From Oxobacter pfennigii (GTDB taxonomy: Bacteria > Bacillota > Clostridia > Clostridiales > Oxobacteraceae), in assembly GCF_001317355.1 (NCBI RefSeq), contig NZ_LKET01000027.1, forward strand, positions 1-64,000: DNA of 64,000 bases. The letters are read 5' to 3'. Positions 41,440-49,900 of the stretch are shown here, piece after piece (positions within the stretch are counted from its first letter, which is position 1; each line of letters opens with the position of its first letter). The notes beneath the pieces were generated by a model, which saw only the letters and a program-made list of their open reading frames with translations, searched no databases and was not told the origin of the DNA. The position numbers and the translations under genes were made by a program.

Positions 41440-41464
41440 AAGGCAGCTTGAAAGCTGCCTTTTA
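41440..41464. terminator. Bidirectional terminator between pepT and trpS
   Basis: AAGGCAGCTT and AAGCTGCCTT form a 10-bp stem with a 2-nt loop; T-runs follow on both strands. The two stop codons lie close on either side. Confidence 0.9.
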
Positions 41465-41465
41465 C

Positions 41466-42467
41466 TTATTCTTTAGGGATGAACCCCACTTTTTTATGAA
41501 CTTTTCTTAAGGTTTTGTAAGCCACTCTTGCTGCCTTTTCAGCGCCTTCTTTATATACCTCATTGAGATAATCCTTGTTTGCAATGTATTCCCTGCACTT
41601 TATCTGAATTGGCTCCAATTCTGCAATGACAGCCTCGGCGGTATCGGCTTTGAATTTTGCATAGCCTGCGCCTTCGTATTCCTTTGCGATGTCTTCCGAG
41701 GTTCTTCCCGTAAAGGTGGAGAAGATGGATAAAAGATTCTTTATGCCCGGCTGCTCGTCGGAATTCCTTACAGTACCTAAATTATCGGTAACGGCGCGGC
41801 TAATTTTCTTTCTTATCACATCCGGACTGTCAAGCATGGTGATAAACGCATTTTCGTTTTCATCGGATTTTGACATCTTCTTTTCCGGCTCCTGAAGGCT
41901 CATAATCTTAGCGCCTTCAGTACCTATATATGGCTCCGGAACCTTGAAGGTGGGGCTGTATAAATTATTAAACCTCTGCGCTATATCGCGGGATAGCTCC
42001 AAGTGCTGCTTTTGGTCGACACCCACGGGAACAAGGTCGGTCTGATACAATAAAATATCGGCAGCCATAAGTACAGGATAAGCAAAGAGGCCGGTGTTTA
42101 TATTTTCTTCATGCTTCGCTGATTTATCTTTAAATTGAGTCATGCGGCTTAGCTCACCCATATAGGTGAAGCAGTTGAGTACCCATGAAAGCTCGGCATG
42201 GGCCGGAACATGGGATTGGATAAAAAGCGTATTCTTATTGGGGTCCAAGCCCGACGCAAGATACAGGGCCAGAACCTCCAGAGTCTTTTCCCTTAAACCT
42301 TTAGGTTCCTGACGGACCGTTATTGCATGCATATCAACTATGCAATAAAAACAATCATATTCATCCTGCAGCTTTACCCAGTTTTTCAGTGCCCCCAAAT
42401 AATTTCCTATAGTTAAATTGCCCGACGGCTGAATACCGCTGAAAATTACCTTTTTTTCATCTGACAT
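41466..42467 (-). CDS. trpS: Tryptophanyl-tRNA synthetase
   Basis: This 333-residue class I synthetase charges tRNA-Trp. The HIGH-type motif is in SGIQPSGNLTIGNYLGALKN, and KMSKS is present as KKMSKSDEN. DMHAITVRQ and ADILLYQTDLVPVG are TrpRS hallmarks. The length is normal. TAGGAGGTTT precedes the ATG. Upstream I looked for a T-box leader and did not find one; instead there are REP-like repeats. Confidence 0.97.
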   Translation of the reverse strand: MSDEKKVIFSGIQPSGNLTIGNYLGALKNWVKLQDEYDCFYCIVDMHAITVRQEPKGLREKTLEVLALYLASGLDPNKNTLFIQSHVPAHAELSWVLNCFTYMGELSRMTQFKDKSAKHEENINTGLFAYPVLMAADILLYQTDLVPVGVDQKQHLELSRDIAQRFNNLYSPTFKVPEPYIGTEGAKIMSLQEPEKKMSKSDENENAFITMLDSPDVIRKKISRAVTDNLGTVRNSDEQPGIKNLLSIFSTFTGRTSEDIAKEYEGAGYAKFKADTAEAVIAELEPIQIKCREYIANKDYLNEVYKEGAEKAARVAYKTLRKVHKKVGFIPKE

Positions 42468-42500
42468 ACTAAAACCTCCTATTTATAATAGTATATATTT

Positions 42501-42620
42501 GTTAACCGCACAAATCAACCCCTTCGAAGCCCTCCTCCCTTCGTCCCTTCGGGACGGTTAACAACTATTTACTCTCACTCAAAAATTCACCGGTTGAGAC
42601 CGATTTGGGACGGTTAACAA
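42501..42620. repeat. REP-like repeats left of the RAYT gene
   Basis: The block holds two plus-strand copies of GGGACGGTTAACAA (42551-42564 and 42607-42620) and one partial inverse copy GTTAACCG (42501-42508). CGTCCC-TTC-GGGACG (42542-42556) forms a small hairpin. The outermost copy reads outward as ATTGTTAACCGTCCC, matching the right flank of the transposase and the array at 54.5 kb. The remaining DNA up to 42794 is AT-rich with nothing recognised. Confidence 0.75.
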
Positions 42621-42794
42621 TTAATGATTATCAGTTGAATATTATAAAAAATCCATCATTCAACACAAATTACTCTGATTTTATGAGAAATCCATATACA
42701 TGTTCTATGGCTTCTAGCGTATACAAAAGGCAGCTTGTACAATTTTTCAATAGTTAAAGATTTGAAGCAGCAATTGAAAATTAAAAGACATTAT

Positions 42795-43712
42795 TTATGC
42801 TGTTTTACAGTTTTCGAAAATATCGTTCATTATGCTTCTGTATTTATCATTACTTTGGAGCAAATCAACACCAATAGAGCAAAGTTTAGATACCCTAGAT
42901 TGTGTCACATTGCCGATAACTCTGCAAATATCAACATATTTTAAATCACAAAATGCTCGTAGGAAAAGGACATACAAGGATCTATATTCCGTAGCTTTGC
43001 TGTTACTTTTCATTGAAAGCATTATCTTCTTAAAACCTATTTTCTCTGACATTTGCTGTGCAACATCCACTGCCGTCTGCTCTCTCAAATATAAGCTTTT
43101 TTGACTCCAATAGTCATTGAGTTCGTTCTCAAACTCTATATCCGAAAGTATATCCAGGCTGATGCATTGCTTTATGTAACCTAAATATTGATTTCTTGCC
43201 AAATTGATATTCTTGCCAAAATGTAGAAGTACGAACTTGTGATCTACCAATCCAAACGCGTCCTGTGCTAACCCCAGATAAATTCCCAAAGTTGAATAGG
43301 GGTAGCCTTCGATATTACCATTATAATTTTCTAAATCAATTGGGTTATTGTGAATGTACCCGGACAATGATATGAGATAACTTTCGTCTTCTACAACCTT
43401 ACTCTTGAATCTGTCTTGGAAAAGATGTCCATGTCTGCCATGCCTTCTGTTGTAATATTGAGCATAGGACTGGTTGACTCCATGCATGACTTTTGATATG
43501 TCGGCACCATTGGAATAAATGATAAAATGGGCATGCGTATCCATAATGCAATAGGCATAAACCTTGAAACGAAACATCTCCTGATATTTTTTGAGCGTCT
43601 TTAAATATCTGATTTTATCGGTATCATCGTCATATAGCAATACTTCGCTAATGCTTCTAACCATGATGTGATATGTGCAAGATGGAGCTTTTATTCTTGC
43701 GCATCTTGGCAT
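42795..43712 (-). CDS. REP-associated tyrosine transposase (RAYT, Y1 HUH family)
   Basis: This 305-residue single-strand transposase relative belongs to the IS200-like Y1 family. The HUH motif is DTHAHFIIYS, and the catalytic tyrosine lies in NQSYAQYYNRRHGRHGHLFQ, followed by DRFKSKVVEDESYL and IHNNPIDL, all typical of RAYTs. The C-terminal part (RVIGNVTQSRVSKLCSIG) looks like a helix-turn-helix. The start at ATG 43712 follows AAAGGAG. REP-like GTTAACCGTCCC repeats flank both sides in inverted orientation, as expected if this domesticated transposase mobilises or maintains them. The gene is intact. Confidence 0.9.
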   Translation of the reverse strand: MPRCARIKAPSCTYHIMVRSISEVLLYDDDTDKIRYLKTLKKYQEMFRFKVYAYCIMDTHAHFIIYSNGADISKVMHGVNQSYAQYYNRRHGRHGHLFQDRFKSKVVEDESYLISLSGYIHNNPIDLENYNGNIEGYPYSTLGIYLGLAQDAFGLVDHKFVLLHFGKNINLARNQYLGYIKQCISLDILSDIEFENELNDYWSQKSLYLREQTAVDVAQQMSEKIGFKKIMLSMKSNSKATEYRSLYVLFLRAFCDLKYVDICRVIGNVTQSRVSKLCSIGVDLLQSNDKYRSIMNDIFENCKTA

Positions 43713-43797
43713 GAAATCATCTCCTTTATTTGTTTTTTTTATCATTGTTGCCTAATTTTTGTAGATTAAACAAATTGTGGATAAATAAAGAAGAATT

Positions 43798-43938
43798 GTT
43801 AACCGTCCCCAAACCTCAAACGGGCACTAAAATAGTAGTGAGCTGAATTGTGGTATTAGCAGAAAAAGTTGTTAACCGTCCCCCTGGATTAGCAGAAAAA
43901 GTTGTTAACCGTCCCTCTGGATTAACCGTCCCCCTGGA
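43798..43938. repeat. REP-like and 33-bp tandem repeats right of the RAYT gene
   Basis: GTTAACCGTCCCC occurs at 43798-43810, then a 33-bp unit (AGCAGAAAAAGTTGTTAACC...CTGGA) is repeated at 43856-43888 and 43889-43921. A truncated third unit (TTAACCGTCCCCCTGGA) runs 43922-43938. All copies point in the same direction, opposite to those on the left flank. The array ends immediately before the terminator of the glucan synthase gene. Confidence 0.8.
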
Positions 43939-43941
43939 TGG

Positions 43942-43970
43942 AAAAAAGCGGAGCGGGGAGCTCCGCTTTT
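43942..43970. terminator. Terminator of the glucan synthase-like gene
   Basis: AAAAGCGGAGC and GCTCCGCTTTT pair around GGGGA, with T-runs on both strands; the base of the stem abuts the stop codon of the minus-strand gene. Confidence 0.88.
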
Positions 43971-43971
43971 T

Positions 43972-46900
43972 CTACATGAGGACGTCGATGTGGTGGTCGC
44001 GGTTGTCATTGGTTAAAGGGATTATGTTGTCTTCCACCACGCCTCCGTCTAGGTATACCTTTTTGACACCGTGGTTGGTGCCGTAAGGGTTTTTGACGGT
44101 GATTATATATTGGGTGTCCTGATAGTTGTATTTCATGGAGTATTCTCCCCATTCTTTTGGTATGCAAGGGTCAATCATCAATTTGTCGCCGCGGATTTTA
44201 AGGCCTAAGATGTGTTCTATGCACACTCTGTACATCCAGCCGGAGGCTCCTGTGTACCAGGTCCAGCCGCCTCTGCCTACGTGGGGTTCAACGGCATACA
44301 CATCTGCTGCCATAACGTAGGGCTCCGCCTTGTAGCGGGCGGTATCCAATGCAGTAGTTGAATGGTTTATCGGGTTAATCATATTAAACAATTCCCATGC
44401 CTTGTTGCCGTTTCCCAGCATTGCAAAGGCCAGGACCACCCATACGGCGGCATGGGTATACTGGCCTCCGTTTTCTCTGACTCCCGGCACATAGGCCTTG
44501 ATGTACCCCGGCTCCAATTCACTTTTATCAAAGGATGGAGTTAACAGCATTATTAAACCTTCATCCCTTTTTACCAGATACTGCTCCAATGCACCCATAG
44601 CTTCAATGGACCTGTATTCTTTACCGCCTTCTGATATTACCGACCAGGACTGAGCCAGGGAATCAATCTTGCACTCGCTGTTTGATGCGGAGCCTAGTGG
44701 CGTGCCGTCATCAAAATATGCCCTTCTGTACCAGCTTCCGTCCCATGCATTTTTTTCTATATTATTTACGATAGTTTTTGCAGTCTCAATAAAGCTGTCT
44801 GCCTTATCGTTATCTCCTTTCCTCCTGCATATGGGAGCAAAATTATTGAGTATCTTATACAAGAACCAGCCCAGCCACACGCTTTCGCCCCTTCCCTTGT
44901 TTCCAACGGTGCTCATGCCGTCGTTCCAGTCTCCCGACCCCATTAAAGGTATTCCGTGCTCACCGAATTTAAGGGACCTGTCAATCGCCCTCAGGCAATG
45001 ATCATAAATGGTTCCTGCTTGACCGGAAACCCGGGGCTTGTTGTACCTTTCATCTTCTTTTTCATCTAATGGTTCATCCTCTAAAAAAGGCGCTGTTTCA
45101 TCCAAAATGCTATAATCTCCGGTAACACTTATATAATCTGCTGTAACGTAAGGCAGCCACAGCAAATCATCGGAGAACCTGGTTCTGATTCCTCTGTCCG
45201 TTACGGGATGCCACCAGTGCTGCACATCACCCTCCAAAAATTGATGGGCGGCGCTGTATAAAATATGGCCCCTCGTACTTTCAGGCGATACAAAGGATAT
45301 GGCCATTGCGTCCTGCAGCTGATCTCTGAAGCCATAGGCCCCGCCGCTCTGATAAAAAGCAGACCTGGCCCAGAACCTGGAGGCTATGGTCTGATACATG
45401 AGCCATCCGTTGACCATGATATTCAAGGAGTTATCCGGCGTGGACACCTGTATAGTTTGAAGCTTCTTTACCCACATTGCCTTTACTTCATCAAAAGCAG
45501 ACTTTACTTCACTTAAATCCCTGTATCTTAATGATGTATTTAAAGCCTCCTCACGGTTTACACCCTGGCTTAATGTAAATACAAGCTCCTTTTCCTCATC
45601 TTCTTCCAGAATTAGGCTTATCTCCATGGCACCGCAAGGGTCAAATCCCGCCCCCACTTTTCCGGATAAATTGTTTCTATATAATCCAACCGGGCATTCT
45701 AAGGATTTTCCCCTCCCGATAAATTCCGCCCTGTCTCCCGTTACATTTCTCTCAATTGCCGATGTATCAATGCACACATATCTTCCGGCAAAATCATCGC
45801 TGTAGGTGTTTCTTAGAAGCAGTGCCCCCGTTCCTTCATCCACCTCTGAGACGATGTAAGGTGCCGTAATCTGGTCCGTCACACCAAGGACCGGCCTCAT
45901 ATAATAGCACACCCTCAGGCTTCTCGGCCTGTCGGATATATTTTTAAGCTTTACATGCATTATTTTTATCTTCCCGCTCTTTGGAACAAATACCGTCATT
46001 TCCTGTTTTATGCCATGGCTCACGTGGCTGTATACCGTATACCCAAAGCCGTGCCTTACAACATAAGGCTCTTTTTCTCTTATTGGGTTTGCCGTTACGG
46101 ACCACACATCCAAATCCTCGGCATCCTTGATATATAAAACCTCTCCCGGAGGATCAGCCACCGGGTCGTTGTACCAAGGCGTTATCTTATATTCCCTGCT
46201 GTTTTCCGCAAAGGTATAGCCCGAACCGCTCTCCGTCACAATGCAGCCAAATCCCTCGTTTGATATGACGTTTGACCAGGGTGCCGGCGTGTTTGTATCC
46301 TCGTTTATCTGTATGACATATTCGCTGCCGTCCTTTTTAAAGCCCCCCAAGGAATTGTTAAATACAAGCCCGTTAACAGTTTCCTTAAAGGGCGGATAAC
46401 TCTTTCTGGGTCTATTGACATCTTCGATGGCAGGCACAGCATTTTCAATATGTTTTAACCTAAGCTGCTTTGCAATGGAGCCAAGCTCTCCCTTTAAGAC
46501 AATTCTGGCTGCGGTATATAAAAGCACCCTCTCCTCAGGCTCCATTGTGTTTGCCTGCCTTAAAAAGACGCCGCCTGGACGGTTTTGCATATCTCTTCCG
46601 TGGCTGGCTGCCACAACATCCTCCAAATGACGCTGCAGAGTTTGTATGTAGCTTCCAGCATCCTCATTCAATATTACAAGGTCAACGGCAAAGCCCTTGT
46701 GACGCAAAAATTCATGGGCTTTTAATGCTTCCTGCACCACATCTATTTCATCTATTTTAGATAAAGCCACTAATAAAACCGGCACATCCCCGGAAATTCC
46801 ATGGGGCCATAATCCCGACTGCCCTTTTACATTCTTTTTAAGCACGTCTTCCCTCGTTCTCCTTAAAGGGCTTACATACAAAAGATGGGCTACCATTTTC

Positions 46901-49900
46901 TGATATGTCTCGACCTCGCTGTTTCTTAAATTGAGGAAGCCGGATTCCATCTGGCTCTTGGTCCATGCCAGCTCATATGCTCTGTTTGACGCCGGCATTT
47001 CGCTGTATTTGCCGGCAAGCTCCATTACTCCCTCCCGGCTTGCTGCTATACCGGTAGTGTATACAAGCTTTACGGTTTCTCCCCGCTTTATCCTGACCCT
47101 TCTTCTCAAGCTCATAATAGGGTCGATAACCGGCCCAATGCTGTTAAGAAGCGGATGATCCACATCCATTGCCGCCGGGTTGGATAAATCCCTGTTTCTT
47201 CCTAAAAATTTCAACCTGTCTGTTTCATACTGCACCGGTCCTATGGTTTCGCCTTCAACGGCAACGGTATGAACAAGCCATACGGGCTTTTCCTCCAATG
47301 ACCTGGGACGCCTTGTGGCAAGCAGGCTGTTATATTTATCCACATATTCAGTCCTTACAAAGAGCTTGTTAAAGGCGGTATGGGCGGTATCTGCCGACTG
47401 CCGTGACAATACGACCTCAAAATAGCTCGTGACTTCAATAACCCTGGCATGGTCACTGTGGTTTGTAAGGGAAATCCTTCGGATTTCCGCATTATCCTCG
47501 GGAGATACTGAAATTTCCATGTGGGTATCAATGCTTCCGTCCACCCGCTGAAATTCCACCTTATCGGCTGAAAACACCACTCTGTACTCCTCCGGCATGA
47601 CCTTGTACGGCTCATAGGCCGCCGACCACACATTGTTGGAATTTATATTCTGGATGTAGAAAAACATCCCGTAAGTATCCAATACCGAATCCTCTCTCCA
47701 CCTGGTGATTACCGTATCCTCTTTTCTGCTCAAGCCTGTGCCGCTGTTTGATACAATTACGGAATAAGCGCCGTTTGATATAATATGCGCATCGGGGAAT
47801 GGAAGTACAGGCTCCTTTATGACCTTGGCATAATCCTCAACAGGCTTTGCAATCTTCCCTACAGGATAAATTTCATCTTCAACATCCTTTGTAAGCACAA
47901 TCCTCCCCGGCATCTTTTCCTGAAGCAAAAGCTCGGTGGCTTTTATCTTTGGATCCCTGTGAAATCTTTCCTGCATTATGTTATCCTTCAAAAAATTGTT
48001 CAGGGATATAAGGCTCATGCCGTGGTGATGCACCATGAAGCTTCTGACAATGGCTCCTTTTTTATCTACCGGCACTCTGCCGGGAGTGTAATCTATGGCT
48101 TCGTAAAATCCGTAGGCTCCCATAAGGTCTTCTTTTTTTAATTCCCGTATGTTTTTCATGGCAGACACCGGATCCACCATCAATGCTAATATCGTGGCAT
48201 AAGGTGCAATAACGATATCATTTATCAATCCTCTTTTTAATCCTAATTTGGGGACACCAAAGGCTTTGTACTGGTAATTAAGAGAAGCATCAAAGCCGTA
48301 GTAGCCGCATTCCGACACACCCCAGGGCACCCTCCGCAAATTACCGTACTCCTTTTGCCCCGCCACCACGAAATTATAGGTTTCATCCATAAGGGTGTTT
48401 TTATAATTTTTCATGAAAAGAAGGGGCATGAGGTATTCAAACATTGTACCGCTCCAGGAAACCAGACCCTTCGTGCCGTCAAGAAGGGTTAACTGCCTTC
48501 CCAATCTGAACCAGTGCCGCTCCGGCACATCTCCCTTTGCAATGGCAATAAAGCTGGTCTGCCTGGCCTCCGATGCAAGCAAATCGTAATAGGATTTGTT
48601 AAGCTGCTCTTCTTCTATGCTGTATCCTATGGCAAAAAGCTGCCTGCCCTCATCAAAAAGAGGTTTAAAATCACAGCCTGCTGTCATCTTTTCAGCTGCT
48701 TCCCACAGTATTTTGCCGGTGCTTAAAATTTTATTGCAGTTCAGATAGGCCTTCATCACCGAGTCCTTAAATTCCCTCAGCCATTTTGATGCTTCTGGCT
48801 CCTTTGCTTCACCCATTATGCTGTTTATATCCGCCATGACCAGGCGGTAATTTTTGCAAAGCCCCGCCGGCGAGGTGTCCTTAGCTATTTTGTCTATGAC
48901 ATCATTTACCTTTATCCTGATTTTATTTTCACTGCCCCTTAAGGCGCAGGACATTGTTTCCGTCAGTTTAACCCAGGGCATTGCATCCATTAACTCATCC
49001 TCAAGGGAGGCAATCATGGAGTCTACCTTGTAATTCCAGGGAGAATTGCCTAAATTAAGGGCTCTTTCAATTTCACTTTTTTTGTTTTTAAAGTCCGTCA
49101 GCGCCTTAAACCAACCTGCCGGGCTGCCGGCTGCGCCTTTAAAATAGGACATAAGGCTTATAACCTCATCCTCATAACCTAAATCATCTTTTAAAAGTTC
49201 CAAAGTGTCGAATATGCCGTCTATAAAGGCAGCATCAATAAGGGGCCTTTTCAAATATTCCTTAAGCCCTTCCTTTAAAACCATGAGGCAGCCGACAAAA
49301 TTGCCGCTGTCAACGGTTGAAACATAAAGAGGCCTTAAAGGCTGCAATGTCTTGGTATCGTACCAGTTATAAAAATGCCCCTTCCAGGTATCAAGCTTCT
49401 CCAGGCTTTTAAATGTATTTTCTGTTTTTTCAAGCATTTCCTTTGTGGATATATAGCCTAAATCCCGGGCACAAAGTATGGATGCAAGCAGCAGCCCCAT
49501 ATTTGTAGGAGATGTCCTGTGCGCCGCACCCCTGTCCGGCTCCTCCTGGTAGTTGTCGGGAGGCAGATAATTTTCCGCCTGTCCCGCAAAATCTTCAAAA
49601 TACCTCCAGGTCTTTCTTGAAAGCCTTCTTAATTCATAAATATCATCTTTGTTCAATAGGGGTTTTTTATGATCATCCGCCAGGCTGATAAACTGTGCAA
49701 TGGTAGGTGAAGCAACCCACAGTATGACAAAAACAAGGGTACCGGATAAATTAACCGGAGATACCGTCAGCACCGAAATCAGCAAAAGCACGGCAATCAC
49801 GGGCGCCGCCCACATCCTGGTAAAGAAGGATTTTGTATCGCACTTGAGCCGGGCTTCAGCATCTGCCGCCGTTTCCCACTCCAAAAGGTTTCTCTTTGTT

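Noticed and set aside
42468-42794. T-box leader for trpS
   Set aside because: No specifier stem, no T-box sequence and no terminator/antiterminator pair were found; the region holds REP-like repeats instead.
43856-43938. CRISPR array
   Set aside because: The 33-bp repeats are directly adjacent with no unique spacers, no leader and no cas genes; they are tandem REP-type repeats.
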